NCBI RefSeq assembly: GCF_015291745.1
Contig: NZ_CP030059.1
Coordinates: 3,623,501-3,687,500 of the forward strand
Direction of reading: 5' to 3'
Origin: Bradyrhizobium sp. CCBAU 53351
Lineage (GTDB): Bacteria; Pseudomonadota; Alphaproteobacteria; Rhizobiales; Xanthobacteraceae
DNA length: 64,000 bases
In this document: positions 1 to 9,226 of the stretch, piece by piece
Numbering within the stretch: the first letter of the stretch is position 1
How the letters are laid out: each line of letters starts with the position of its first letter
Made by a program: the position numbers and the translations under genes
Notes under the pieces: model-generated
What the model was told of the DNA's origin: nothing
Databases searched by the model: none
The model's input: only the letters and a program-made list of their open reading frames with translations

Positions 1-1
1 G

Positions 2-430
2 GCCGTGCGCGCCATCTACCGTGGCCTGAAACAGGTGTTCGAGACGCTGTTCTCGGGCAAGGGCTCGAGCTTCCGGAAAGTGGGCCTGGTCGAGTTTCCC
101 TCGCCGGGCATGTGGTCGATCGTGCTGATCTCGCAATCGCCGAATGAAGAGGTCGCGCGTAGCCTGCCGGGGCAGGAGGAGCACGTCTCGGTGTTCCTGC
201 CGTGCTCGCCGAACCCGACCACCGGGTTCTTCTTCTATGTGCCCAAGAGCAAGATCGTCGAGGTCGATATGAGCACGGAGGATGCCGCGACGCTGATCAT
301 GTCGGCCGGCGTGGTGCAGCCCGGCTCGGCACCAGATCCGAAGAAGGCCGCGGCGCTTGCCGGCATGGCGAATGCCGCGCGCATCGCCAATGCGTCGACG
401 ATTCGGCCCGAGCCTGCGAAGGTGGAGTAG
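2..430 (+). CDS. DUF502 family membrane protein, C-terminal part (5' end outside window)
   Basis: The reading frame is open from the first base, so this is the end of a gene that begins upstream. The visible 142 residues resemble the soluble C-terminal part of DUF502 proteins, with the stretches KVGLVEFPSPGMWSIVLIS and FLPCSPNPTTGFFFYVPKS. The transmembrane segments typical of the family's N-terminus would lie outside the window. The last 40 residues are an Ala/Pro-rich tail. The function of DUF502 is not established. The GTG at 5 is probably internal. Family assignment is by recognition of the motif pattern. Confidence 0.75.
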   Translation, partial: AVRAIYRGLKQVFETLFSGKGSSFRKVGLVEFPSPGMWSIVLISQSPNEEVARSLPGQEEHVSVFLPCSPNPTTGFFFYVPKSKIVEVDMSTEDAATLIMSAGVVQPGSAPDPKKAAALAGMANAARIANASTIRPEPAKVE

Positions 431-533
431 GGCCATTCCCGCGCGGGATGGCCGCCGGTCACGCTGCGTTCGCATCCTCTGCTATTCTCCGGTGACCTGA
501 GCGCCTCGCTCGGAATTCGATCTGGAGTGCATG

Positions 534-1391
534 ATGTCCAAAACCATCGCGATCCTCGCGCCCGGCGCCATGGGCAGCGCCGTCGCCCGCCGTCTCAGCG
601 AGCATGGCGCGCGGGTGTTGACGTCCTTGAAAGGGCGGAGCGAGGCGACGAAAAAGCGCGCAGCAGACGCCGGCATGATCGGCGCCGAGGACGAGGCGAT
701 TGCGGACGCCGACATCATTCTTTCGATCGTGCCGCCGGGTGAAGCCGTCGCGCTGGCCGAGCGGCTGGCGGCGCTGATCGTCAGGCGTGAGAACAAGCCC
801 ATCGTCGTGGATTGCAACGCCGTCAACGTCGACACCGTACGTGGGATCGAGGAGATCATCGGCTCGGCGCAGGCGCCGTTCGTCGATGGCGGGATCATCG
901 GCTTTCCGCCGCAGCCGGGCGGTAAAAGTCCTGCGTTCTACGTGTCCGGCGAGCACGCCAAAGACGTCGCGGTACTCAAGGATTTCGGGCTCGACGTGCG
1001 GATCGTCGAGGGCCCGGTCGGCGCGGCGTCCGCTCTGAAAATGTCCTATGCCGGCATCGTCAAGGGCCTCGCCGGCATCGGCTCAGCCATGGTGGTCGCG
1101 GCCACGAAAGCGGGCGCGGCCGATGCGCTGCGCGACGAGCTGGCACTGAGCCAACCCGCGATCCTGGCCCGGCTGGAGGTCGCGCTGCCGGACATGATTC
1201 CGAAAGCCTATCGCTGGGTCGCGGAGATGCGGGAGATTTCCGGTTTCCTCGGGCCCGACCATCCGGCCAGCCAGATCTACGAGGGCTTTGCACGCTGGTT
1301 CGAGCATCTGGCGGAAGACGCGAAGGGCGAGGCGGTGGATGCCGAGCTGATGAAGACATTCGCCGCGGGGATCGCGCGGACCAAATCCTGA
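534..1391 (+). CDS. NAD(P)-dependent oxidoreductase, 6-phosphogluconate dehydrogenase-like (DUF1932 C-terminus)
   Basis: A 285-residue dehydrogenase of the beta-hydroxyacid/6PGDH superfamily. The N-terminus is a Rossmann fold with the dinucleotide motif AILAPGAMGSAVARRL (residues 5-20), and the region around residue 175 carries SALKMSYAGIVKGLAG, where the family places its catalytic lysine (SxxKM). The C-terminal half matches the DUF1932 helical domain. The substrate is unknown. Two ATGs lie at 531 and 534; the GGAG at 524-527 is better spaced from the second. It stands alone, upstream of a gene on the opposite strand. Confidence 0.8.
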   Translation: MSKTIAILAPGAMGSAVARRLSEHGARVLTSLKGRSEATKKRAADAGMIGAEDEAIADADIILSIVPPGEAVALAERLAALIVRRENKPIVVDCNAVNVDTVRGIEEIIGSAQAPFVDGGIIGFPPQPGGKSPAFYVSGEHAKDVAVLKDFGLDVRIVEGPVGAASALKMSYAGIVKGLAGIGSAMVVAATKAGAADALRDELALSQPAILARLEVALPDMIPKAYRWVAEMREISGFLGPDHPASQIYEGFARWFEHLAEDAKGEAVDAELMKTFAAGIARTKS

Positions 1392-1403
1392 TCCGGATTG
1401 CGT

Positions 1404-1925
1404 TCACTCGCCGTTTGCTGAGACCGAGTCCAGAAAGCCCTGAATGTCCCGGTCGCGCCTCAGGCGCAGGACGGGGACATCGGGGCCGTACTGAAGACGT
1501 TCGGCCTCGATGACGGGCACGCGCTCGGTGTCGTAGCGCCATGCCTCCTGCATCAGCTTCCAGTCGAACTGTTCCGGGCATCCCTCCGGCAGATCGGGCC
1601 GCCTCGTATCGCGATCGAACGCCGAGCGCCAGAGAATGCGCCACAGGCAGAGCCAGCGCGGACGGTCGATGACAACGAGAATATCGGCGCGTGCGATCGT
1701 GAGATCGAAGGCCAGATCCGAGAAGCTGCCGTCGACGACCCAGGCGTCGCCGGCGATGGCTTCAGTGACACGTGCCCGAAAGCTCGCCTTGTCCGATGGC
1801 TTCCAGCCCGGCCGCCAATAGAGCACGTCGAGATGCACCACGGGCAGGCCGAGCTTGCGCCCGAGACTCAGGGCGAGGCTCGTCTTTCCGCTGCCCTGGG
1901 AGCCAACGACAATGATCCGGCGCAT
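1404..1925 (-). CDS. P-loop NTPase of the adenylate-kinase-like/FlaR (topology modulation) family
   Basis: A 173-residue cytoplasmic P-loop protein. Residues 5-17 form Walker A (VVGSQGSGKTSLA). HLDVLYWRPGWKP, around residue 32, is a hallmark of the FlaR-type small kinases, as is WVVDGSFSD near residue 62. The terms topology modulation protein and shikimate-kinase-like are both used for this family, but the true substrate is unknown. It is convergent with the upstream oxidoreductase and divergent from panE, with 136 bp between. Confidence 0.8.
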   Translation of the reverse strand: MRRIIVVGSQGSGKTSLALSLGRKLGLPVVHLDVLYWRPGWKPSDKASFRARVTEAIAGDAWVVDGSFSDLAFDLTIARADILVVIDRPRWLCLWRILWRSAFDRDTRRPDLPEGCPEQFDWKLMQEAWRYDTERVPVIEAERLQYGPDVPVLRLRRDRDIQGFLDSVSANGE

Positions 1926-2061
1926 CGCGAGAAGGTTTCACGAAAGCGGCCGCGGCGGAAGGGGCGGTCTGCTACAACAGCTTTATCCAAGCCGTCACGG
2001 AGGAGACGCTGCGGAGCGCATCTGCTATTGTCTTTGCGGTTCCTCTGCAACGGGAGTTCGA

Positions 2062-2991
2062 ATGAGAGTGCTGGTGATCGGCGCTGGCGCGCTCGGCGGC
2101 TATTATGGAGCTTGCTTGGTTCGAGCAGGCCGCGACGTGACCTTCCTGGTGCGCGGGACGCGGGCCGAACAATTGCGCCTGAACGGACTACAGGTCGTGA
2201 GTCCACACGGCGATTTTGCCGTGCAGCCGAGGATCGTTCTGGCGAAGGACCTCAAGGAGCCATTTGACGTCGTGCTCGTCGGGGTGAAGGCCTACTCGCT
2301 TGATGACGCGATGACCCAGTTTGCGCCCGCGGTCGGCCCGAGCACGCTGATCTTGCCGATCCTGAACGGGCTGAAACATGTCGACGCTCTCGCCGCACGG
2401 TTCGGCGCCGCGCGCGTCCTCGGTGGTCTCGCGAACGTCAGCGCCGGGCTGGATGCGGATGGCGGGGTGGTTCAGTTCATGGCCAACCAGACCATCGTCT
2501 TCGGCGAGGTCGAGGGCGCGCTGAGCGAGCGCGCGCTCGCATTGGAGGGGCTGCTCGACGTTCCCGGCATCGACGTGCGTGCCAGCGAAGCGATCATGCA
2601 GGACATGTGGGAGAAGTTCGTTCAGCTCTCGACGCTCGCCGGCATCACTTGCCTGATGCGCGCCAGCATCGGCGACATCCTGGCCGTGCCGAACGGCGAG
2701 CAGTCCATTTTCCGCTTGTTCGCCGATTGTTGTGCCGTTGCGACGGCGTCGGGTTTCGAGCCGCGCGCTCCCTTCATCGAGTTCGACCGCAAGCTCTTCA
2801 CGGCGCTGGATTCGCCGCTGAAGGCATCGATGCTGCGCGATATCGAGCGCGGTTCGGTCACCGAATCCGAGCACATCCTCGGCGATATGGCCAATCGCGC
2901 CCGAGAGCTTGGCATCGACACGCCGCTGCTGGATCTGGCCCGCGCGCACGTGGCAGCCTATGAGGTTGGACGACGAAGAACGGCAGGTTAA
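2062..2991 (+). CDS. panE: 2-dehydropantoate 2-reductase
   Basis: This NADPH-dependent enzyme reduces ketopantoate to pantoate in pantothenate and CoA synthesis. The 309-residue protein begins with MRVLVIGAGALGGYYGACL, the ApbA/PanE dinucleotide-binding start. GVKAYSLDDAM (around residue 74) and the helical C-terminal domain with WEKFVQLSTLAG (near residue 182, including the family lysine) follow. The frame is open further upstream to 1855, but that extension is not protein-like; the ATG at 2062 gives the normal family length. Some rhizobial paralogues act on other 2-keto acids. Its stop codon overlaps that of recG tail to tail. Confidence 0.88.
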   Translation: MRVLVIGAGALGGYYGACLVRAGRDVTFLVRGTRAEQLRLNGLQVVSPHGDFAVQPRIVLAKDLKEPFDVVLVGVKAYSLDDAMTQFAPAVGPSTLILPILNGLKHVDALAARFGAARVLGGLANVSAGLDADGGVVQFMANQTIVFGEVEGALSERALALEGLLDVPGIDVRASEAIMQDMWEKFVQLSTLAGITCLMRASIGDILAVPNGEQSIFRLFADCCAVATASGFEPRAPFIEFDRKLFTALDSPLKASMLRDIERGSVTESEHILGDMANRARELGIDTPLLDLARAHVAAYEVGRRRTAG

Positions 2992-5096
2992 CCCGCCCCG
3001 ATGAGCGGGATCGCCTCGTCCCGTTCGTAGAGATACAGCAGGCAGCGCAACGCCTCCCCGCGCTCGCCCTTCAGCTTCGGATCGTCTTTTAGGATGCGCA
3101 GCGCCTCGTCTCTCGCCTGGGTGATGAGCTGGCCGTGGACCTCCGAGCGCGCGATGCGGTAGCCGGGCAGGCCGCTCTGGCGCACGCCCAGCACGTCGCC
3201 TTCGCCGCGCAGCTTCAGGTCCTCCTCGGCGATTCGAAAACCGTCGGTGGTCTCGCGGATCACCTTGAGTCGGGCCTTGGACATCTCGCCGAGCGGTTCG
3301 CTATAGAGCAGGATGCAGGTCGAGGCCTCCGAGCCGCGGCCGATGCGGCCGCGCAACTGGTGCAGCTGGGCGAGGCCGAAACGCTCCGCGTTCTCGATCA
3401 CCATGATGGTCGCCGCCGGCACGTCGACGCCGACCTCGACCACGGTGGTGGCAACCAGAAGGCCAATCTCGTGAGCGGCGAACTGGCCCATCACGCGGTC
3501 TTTGTCGGTGCCCTTCATCTGGCCGTGGACGAGGCCGACACGATCACCAAAACGCTTTTGCAGGCTCTCGAAACGCTTGGTCGCGTTGGTGAGGTGCTCG
3601 GTGCCCTCGGCCTCGGATTCCTCCACCAGCGGGCAGATCCAGTAGACCAGCTTGCCGACGTCGAGCGCGCGGCCGACGCCGTCCAGAACCTCGCCGAGCC
3701 GGCTCATGGCGACGGCGCGGGTGTCGATCGGCTGCCGGCCGGCAGGCTTCTCGCGCAGCTCGGATATGTCCATGTCGCCGAAATAGGTCAGCACCAGCGT
3801 GCGCGGAATCGGTGTGGCGCTGAGCACCAGCACGTCGACGGCTTCCCCCTTCGACGTTAGCGCCAGGCGCTCGCGCACGCCAAAACGGTGCTGCTCGTCG
3901 ACGATTGCGAGCGCGAGGTCGTGGAAGATCACGTCGTCCTGGATCAGGGCGTGGGTGCCGACGAGCAGATCGATCTCGCCTGCTTCGAGCTGCGTGATGA
4001 TCTCGCGCCGCTCCTTGCCTTTCTCGCGGCCGGTGAGGATCGCGACGCGCATGCCGGCCCGCTCGGCGAGCGGGGCGATGGTCTTGATGTGCTGGCGCGC
4101 CAAAATTTCGGTCGGCGCCATCAGTGCGGCCTGCTTGCCGACCTCGGCGACGGCGGCGGCCGCGAGCAGCGCGACCACGGTCTTGCCCGAGCCGACATCG
4201 CCCTGCAGCAGGCGCAGCATGCGCACCGGCTGCTGCAGGTCCTCGGCGATCGCCGCCGCAGCGCTGCGCTGGGAGGGCGTCAGTGCATAGGGCAGGGCGT
4301 CGATGATCTTGTTGCGGAGGTGACCGTCGCCGGCATTGCGCATGCCGGCGGGGCGGCGCAGTTGCGCGCGGATGAGGGCCAGCGCGAGCTGCCCGGCCAG
4401 GAGCTCGTCGAAGGCGAGGCGCGACCAGAATGGCTGGTCGGGCAGGATGTCCGTGAGCTCGACAGGCTGATGCACCCGATTGAGCGCTTCGGCGATCGGC
4501 GGAAAATTACAGCGTCGCATCACCTCCGGGCTGATCCATTCCGGCAGCGCCGGCAGCTTCTGCAGGGCCTGCGCGATCGCGCGGCGCAGCGAGCCGAGCG
4601 CGAGGCCTTCCGTCAGCGGATAGACCGGATCGATGCCGGAGAGTTTCGAGATCGCTTCCTCGTCCAGCACGCGGTCGGGATGCACGATCTGCGGGATGCC
4701 GTCGTACATCTGAAGCGTGCCGGAGACGTAGCGCTTCTCGCCGACCGGCAGCAGCTTCTCGACATAGCCCGGCTTGGCGCGAAAGAAGGTCAGCACGACG
4801 TCGCCGGTGTCGTCGCTGGCGTAGACCAGATACGGTGCGCGCGAATTGCGCGGCGGGGGCGGGCGGTGGCGGTCGACGGTGACCTCCAGCGTCACCATGG
4901 TTCCCTGCACTGCGTCGCGGATCTTCGGCCGTGCCCGGCGGTCGATCACCTGGCTCGGCAGATGCAGCAGGAGATCGACGAGCCGCGGCGTCTCGCTGCG
5001 GCTGAGCAGGTACTGCAGCAGCTTGTCCTGCTTCGGACCGACGCCGGGCAGGCTGGTCACGGCAGCAAACAGCGGATTGAGCAGGCTTGGGCGCAT
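2988..5096 (-). CDS. recG: ATP-dependent DNA helicase RecG
   Basis: RecG remodels stalled replication forks and migrates Holliday junctions. The 702-residue protein shows the wedge/OB region with DDTGDVVLTFFRAKPGY near residue 90, Walker A QGDVGSGKT near residue 300, the DEQHRFG box near residue 400, and a complete C-terminal helicase lobe (LVATTVVEVGVDVP, QLRGRIGRG). The longer frame to 5210 adds non-conserved residues; the ATG at 5096 starts with MRPSLLNPLFAAVTSLPGVG, as in alphaproteobacterial RecG. It is divergent from sdhE-mfd. Confidence 0.95.
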   Translation of the reverse strand: MRPSLLNPLFAAVTSLPGVGPKQDKLLQYLLSRSETPRLVDLLLHLPSQVIDRRARPKIRDAVQGTMVTLEVTVDRHRPPPPRNSRAPYLVYASDDTGDVVLTFFRAKPGYVEKLLPVGEKRYVSGTLQMYDGIPQIVHPDRVLDEEAISKLSGIDPVYPLTEGLALGSLRRAIAQALQKLPALPEWISPEVMRRCNFPPIAEALNRVHQPVELTDILPDQPFWSRLAFDELLAGQLALALIRAQLRRPAGMRNAGDGHLRNKIIDALPYALTPSQRSAAAAIAEDLQQPVRMLRLLQGDVGSGKTVVALLAAAAVAEVGKQAALMAPTEILARQHIKTIAPLAERAGMRVAILTGREKGKERREIITQLEAGEIDLLVGTHALIQDDVIFHDLALAIVDEQHRFGVRERLALTSKGEAVDVLVLSATPIPRTLVLTYFGDMDISELREKPAGRQPIDTRAVAMSRLGEVLDGVGRALDVGKLVYWICPLVEESEAEGTEHLTNATKRFESLQKRFGDRVGLVHGQMKGTDKDRVMGQFAAHEIGLLVATTVVEVGVDVPAATIMVIENAERFGLAQLHQLRGRIGRGSEASTCILLYSEPLGEMSKARLKVIRETTDGFRIAEEDLKLRGEGDVLGVRQSGLPGYRIARSEVHGQLITQARDEALRILKDDPKLKGERGEALRCLLYLYERDEAIPLIGAG

Positions 5097-5203
5097 GGAT
5101 GCGAATCTAGGATCGTTTCGGCCCGTCTTGCCCGGCTTTGTGCTGGGCATCCACGTCTTTTTTCGTACCCTGCGCTCGCCGCTGGGCCATGCCAAATCGA
5201 GGG

Positions 5204-5231
5204 CTGACACGGCCCGGTCGAATGGCTATAT
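5204..5231 (+). promoter_or_regulatory. Putative housekeeping promoter of sdhE-mfd
   Basis: CTGACA at 5204-5209 and CTATAT at 5226-5231 are separated by 16 bp, close to the alphaproteobacterial sigma-70 pattern. They lie 50 bp upstream of the sdhE start in the recG-sdhE divergent region. Assigned from sequence only. Confidence 0.5.
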
Positions 5232-5281
5232 CGACCCCGCCCGGCACGTCCGGGCTTTCTGCGTTTGACTGGATTTGAGAC

Positions 5282-5572
5282 ATGACGGGAACGACACGAT
5301 CGAGCAGCGGGCTGGACGATCGCCGCAAGCGGCTTTTGTTCCGCTGTTGGCACCGCGGCACGCGCGAGATGGATCTGATCCTTGGCCGCTTCGCCGATGC
5401 CGAGATCGGCCATCTGTCGGATGACGAGTTGACCCAGCTCGAGGCGCTGCTCGAGGTCAACGATCCCGATCTCTATGCCGCCATCACCGGCGACAAGGTG
5501 CTGCCGGCTGACGTCACCGGCGCATTGTTCGCCCGCATCAAGGCCTATCCGATCGCGGACGGCGGCGTATGA
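5282..5572 (+). CDS. sdhE: Succinate dehydrogenase assembly factor SdhE family
   Basis: A 96-residue cytoplasmic protein of the SdhE/SDHAF2 family, which promotes covalent attachment of FAD to the succinate dehydrogenase flavoprotein subunit. The family signature RGxxE is visible as HRGTREMD around residue 25, followed by the helical segments LDDDELTQLE-like (SDDELTQLEALLEVNDPDLY). Length is normal. The stop overlaps the mfd start as ATGA (5569-5572), so the two are translationally coupled. Pairing of sdhE with recG and mfd is common in alphaproteobacteria. Confidence 0.9.
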   Translation: MTGTTRSSSGLDDRRKRLLFRCWHRGTREMDLILGRFADAEIGHLSDDELTQLEALLEVNDPDLYAAITGDKVLPADVTGALFARIKAYPIADGGV

Positions 5573-8500
5573 AACAGGGCATGAAATCGCCGGCCGAGCT
5601 GCTTGCGCCCGGCCGGGCGCTGACGCTTGCCAATGTCGCGGAAGGCGCCGAGGGGCTCGTCGTCTCCGATCTCGCGCGGGCCATCGCGGCGCGGCCGAAG
5701 AAGCCGGCCGTCAGCATGGCGGTGGTCTGCCGCGACGGCCCGCGCATGCAGCAGCTCGAACGCGCGCTGCAATTCTTCGCGCCCGATCTGCCGGTGCTGA
5801 CCTTTCCGGCCTGGGACTGCCAGCCCTATGACCGTGTCTCGCCGCATGGCGGCATCCTGGCGCAACGCCTGACGACGCTGGCGCGGCTTGCGTCCCTGAC
5901 CGGCAGCGAAAAGCCGCTGATCGTGTTGACCACGGTGAACGCCGTCGTGCAGCGCGTGCCTGCGCGCGAACTCGTCGCGGCGCAGGCGCTGTCGGTTGCC
6001 CCCGGCAATGTCGTGCCGATGGACACCATCGTGGCCTGGCTGGAGCACAACGGCTACAACCGCTCCTCGACCGTGCGCGAGCCCGGCGAATATGCCGTGC
6101 GCGGCGGCATCCTGGATCTGTTTCCGGCCGGCCTCGACCAGCCCGTGCGCTTCGACTTTTTCGGCGACAGCCTGGAATCGATCCGCAGCTTCGATGCCGA
6201 GACCCAGCGCACGCTGCTCGACATGCGCTCGCTCGACCTCGTGCCGGTCTCCGAATTCCAGCTCGTCACCGACACCATCCGCCGTTTCCGCATGGGCTAT
6301 GTCGCCGAGTTCGGCGCACCCGAGCGCGACGATGCGCTGTACGAGGCCGTCAGCGAGGGCCGCCGCCATCCCGGCATGGAGCACTGGCTGCCGCTGTTCC
6401 AGGACCGGATGGACACGCTGTTCGACTATCTGCAAGGCGCTCCGATCGCGATCGAGCCGCAGGCCGAGGACGCCGTCCGCGAGCGCTTCAAGCAGATCCA
6501 GGACTATTACGAGGCCCGCCGCGAGGCGATGGAGCATCCCGGCGGCGGCGCGATCTACAAGCCGCTGCCGCCCGATCGGCTCTATCTCACCGGCGAGGAA
6601 TGGACCAAGCGCGAGAGCGAGATGCCGCTGGTGCGGCTGACGCAGTTCTCGGTTCCCGCCGATGGGACTGGCGTCGTCGACGCCGGTGCGCGCAAGGGCC
6701 GCGACTTCGCGCCGGAGCGCAACGACACAACGGTCAACGTGTTCGAGGCCGTCGTCAGCCACGTCATGGCGCTGCAGGCGCAGCGCAAGAAGGTCGTGAT
6801 CGCACTGTGGAGCGAAGGCTCGCGCGACCGCATGACCTCGATGCTGCGCGACCACAAGCTGACCCATACCACCAGCGTCAACTCCTGGCGCACGGTGCAG
6901 GCGACCCCGCGCAACGAGACCATGCTCGCCGTGCTCGGTCTCGAGAGCGGTTTCGAAACCGACGAGATCGCCCTCATCAGCGAGCAGGACATCCTCGGCG
7001 ACCGCCTGGTGCGGCCGCGCAAGGCCAGCCGCAAGCTCGACAATTTCATCTCGGAGGTGACGAGCCTTGCCGCCGGCGACATCGTCGTCCACGTCGATCA
7101 CGGCATCGGCCGCTTCGTCGGCCTGCAGACGCTGGACGTCGCCGGCGCGCCGCACGACTGCCTCGAGCTGCATTATGCCGCCGAGACAAAACTGTTTTTG
7201 CCGGTCGAGAACATCGAGCTGCTGTCGCGCTACGGCTCCGACCAGACCTCGGTCGAGCTGGATCGCCTGGGCGGTGGCGGCTGGCAGACCCGCAAGGCGA
7301 AGCTCAAGAACCGCATTCGCGAGATCGCCGGCGAACTGATCAAGATCGCGGCCGCGCGCCATTTGCACGAGGCGCCGAAGCTGCCGGTGCAGCCCGGCCT
7401 CTACGACGAATTCTGCGCACGCTTCCCCTATGACGAGACCGAGGACCAGCTGGGGGCCATCGAATCCACACTGAAAGACCTCGAGCTCGGCCGCCCAATG
7501 GACCGGCTGATCTGCGGCGACGTCGGTTTCGGCAAGACCGAGGTGGCCCTGCGCGCAGCGTTTGCCGTGGCGCTCGAGGGCAAGCAGGTCGCGGTCGTGG
7601 TGCCGACCACGCTGCTCGCGCGCCAGCACGCAAAGACCTTCACCGAGCGCTTCAAGGGCTTTCCCGTGAACGTGGCGCAGGCTTCGCGCCTGATCGCGAC
7701 CAAGGAGCTCAACCTCGTCAAGAAGGGTATCGCCGACGGCTCGGTCGATATCGTCGTCGGTACTCACGCGCTGCTCGGCAAGGCCATCAAATTCCGCGAT
7801 CTCGGCCTCGTGATCGTCGACGAGGAGCAGCATTTCGGCGTCACTCACAAGGAGCGTCTGAAGGCGCTGCGCTCCGAGGTGCACGTGCTGACACTGTCGG
7901 CAACGCCGATCCCGCGCACGCTGCAACTCGCGCTGACCGGCGTCCGCGAGCTCTCGATCATCGCTTCTCCGCCCGTGGACCGCCTTGCGGTGCGCACCTT
8001 CGTCGCTCCGCACGACCCGCTGATGATCCGCGAGGCATTGCTGCGTGAGCGCTATCGCGGCGGCCAGGCGTTCTACGTGGTGCCGCGCATCGACGACCTC
8101 GCCGAGGTCAAGGACTTCCTCGACAAGAACGTGCCCGAGATGAAGGTCGCGGTCGCACACGGGCAGATGCCGCCCGCCGTGATCGAGGACATCATGACCG
8201 CGTTCTACGACGGCAAGTTCGACATCCTGCTGTCGACCACGATCGTCGAGTCCGGCCTCGACATCCCGAACGCCAACACGCTGATCGTACACCGCGCCGA
8301 CATGTTCGGCCTCGCCCAGCTCTATCAGCTGCGCGGCCGCGTCGGCCGCTCCAAGCTGCGCGCCTATGCGCTGTTCACGCTGCCGGCGCAGCAGAAGATC
8401 ACCGCGCAGGCCGAGCGCCGGCTCACCGTGCTGCAATCGCTGGAGACCCTCGGCGCCGGCTTCCAGCTCGCTTCCCACGACCTCGACATCCGCGGCGCCG

Positions 8501-9087
8501 GCAATCTGCTCGGCGAGGAGCAGTCCGGCCACATCAAGGAGGTCGGCTTCGAGCTTTACCAATCGATGCTGGAGGAGGCGATCGTCAACCTCAAGGCCGG
8601 CGTGTCCGAGCCCGCCGCCGACCGCTGGTCGCCGTCGATCACCATCGGGATGCCCGTGCTCATTCCCGAGGACTATGTCGGCGATCTCTCGGTGCGGCTG
8701 TCGCTGTACCGGCGGCTCGCAGATCTCGACACCGAGGAGGAGATCGAGAACTTTGGCGCCGAGATGCGCGATCGCTTCGGCGTTCTGCCCGACGAGGTGC
8801 GCTATCTGTTCAAAGTCGCCGCGATCAAGGCGTTCTGCCGCAGGGCCAATGTCGAGAAGATCGACGCCGGCCCGAAGGGCGCCGTGATCGTCTTCCGCGA
8901 CAATTCCTTCGCCCATCCCGATCGCCTGGTGAGCTTCATCCGCAGCTACGGACAGGCCGCCAAGGTGCGCCCCGACATGAAGGTGGTGTTTTTGCAGGAC
9001 TGGGAGACACCGGAGGAGCGACTTGCCGGCACGACGGAGATCATGCGGCAGCTGGCGCAGCTCGCGGAGAGCAAGAAGGCGGCGTGA
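5569..9087 (+). CDS. mfd: Transcription-repair coupling factor Mfd
   Basis: Mfd displaces RNA polymerase stalled at DNA lesions and recruits UvrA. The 1172-residue protein has the N-terminal UvrB-like domains, the CarD-like RNA polymerase interaction domain near residues 495-570 (GDIVVHVDHGIGRFVGLQTL), Walker A GDVGFGKTE near residue 649, the DEEQ box near residue 750 (VDEEQHFGVTHKE) and the RecG-like helicase lobe (QLRGRVGRSK). The C-terminal TRCF domain lies beyond residue 1000. Full length. It overlaps sdhE by 4 bp and is followed by a palindromic repeat before a convergent gene. Confidence 0.97.
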   Translation: MKQGMKSPAELLAPGRALTLANVAEGAEGLVVSDLARAIAARPKKPAVSMAVVCRDGPRMQQLERALQFFAPDLPVLTFPAWDCQPYDRVSPHGGILAQRLTTLARLASLTGSEKPLIVLTTVNAVVQRVPARELVAAQALSVAPGNVVPMDTIVAWLEHNGYNRSSTVREPGEYAVRGGILDLFPAGLDQPVRFDFFGDSLESIRSFDAETQRTLLDMRSLDLVPVSEFQLVTDTIRRFRMGYVAEFGAPERDDALYEAVSEGRRHPGMEHWLPLFQDRMDTLFDYLQGAPIAIEPQAEDAVRERFKQIQDYYEARREAMEHPGGGAIYKPLPPDRLYLTGEEWTKRESEMPLVRLTQFSVPADGTGVVDAGARKGRDFAPERNDTTVNVFEAVVSHVMALQAQRKKVVIALWSEGSRDRMTSMLRDHKLTHTTSVNSWRTVQATPRNETMLAVLGLESGFETDEIALISEQDILGDRLVRPRKASRKLDNFISEVTSLAAGDIVVHVDHGIGRFVGLQTLDVAGAPHDCLELHYAAETKLFLPVENIELLSRYGSDQTSVELDRLGGGGWQTRKAKLKNRIREIAGELIKIAAARHLHEAPKLPVQPGLYDEFCARFPYDETEDQLGAIESTLKDLELGRPMDRLICGDVGFGKTEVALRAAFAVALEGKQVAVVVPTTLLARQHAKTFTERFKGFPVNVAQASRLIATKELNLVKKGIADGSVDIVVGTHALLGKAIKFRDLGLVIVDEEQHFGVTHKERLKALRSEVHVLTLSATPIPRTLQLALTGVRELSIIASPPVDRLAVRTFVAPHDPLMIREALLRERYRGGQAFYVVPRIDDLAEVKDFLDKNVPEMKVAVAHGQMPPAVIEDIMTAFYDGKFDILLSTTIVESGLDIPNANTLIVHRADMFGLAQLYQLRGRVGRSKLRAYALFTLPAQQKITAQAERRLTVLQSLETLGAGFQLASHDLDIRGAGNLLGEEQSGHIKEVGFELYQSMLEEAIVNLKAGVSEPAADRWSPSITIGMPVLIPEDYVGDLSVRLSLYRRLADLDTEEEIENFGAEMRDRFGVLPDEVRYLFKVAAIKAFCRRANVEKIDAGPKGAVIVFRDNSFAHPDRLVSFIRSYGQAAKVRPDMKVVFLQDWETPEERLAGTTEIMRQLAQLAESKKAA

Positions 9088-9099
9088 GGCTCTTTGTGT

Positions 9100-9226
9100 C
9101 CCGGACAAGCGCAGCGAAGCGGAGCGCAGAGCCGGGACCGGGTTTTTGGAGGCAATGGTGGGCCCCGGTTATGCAGCGCACCGCGAAGAGCGCTGCGCTG
9201 CGCCCGGGGCACGAGAGCCGTTACGA
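9100..9226 (+). repeat. Dispersed palindromic intergenic repeat, copy 1
   Basis: The gap between mfd and the convergent GGDEF gene is almost filled by two imperfect palindromes built of cccgg, agcgca and gcgctgcgctgcg modules. The second half (about 9165-9215) is closely similar to copy 2 at 20308-20372: both carry cagcgcaccgc, a short spacer, gcgctgcgctgcg and ccggggcac. It runs to the last codons of the downstream gene. It is probably a REP-like element that can also end transcription from both sides. Confidence 0.6.

Noticed and set aside
5545-9108. A 1187-codon open frame on the minus strand opposite mfd
   Set aside because: It is a GC-bias shadow: rich in His/Arg/Asp/Gln/Leu with no domain pattern, fully antisense to a well-conserved gene. 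The same holds for 60156-63149 (-), 3888-5207 (+) and 11999-13306 (+).
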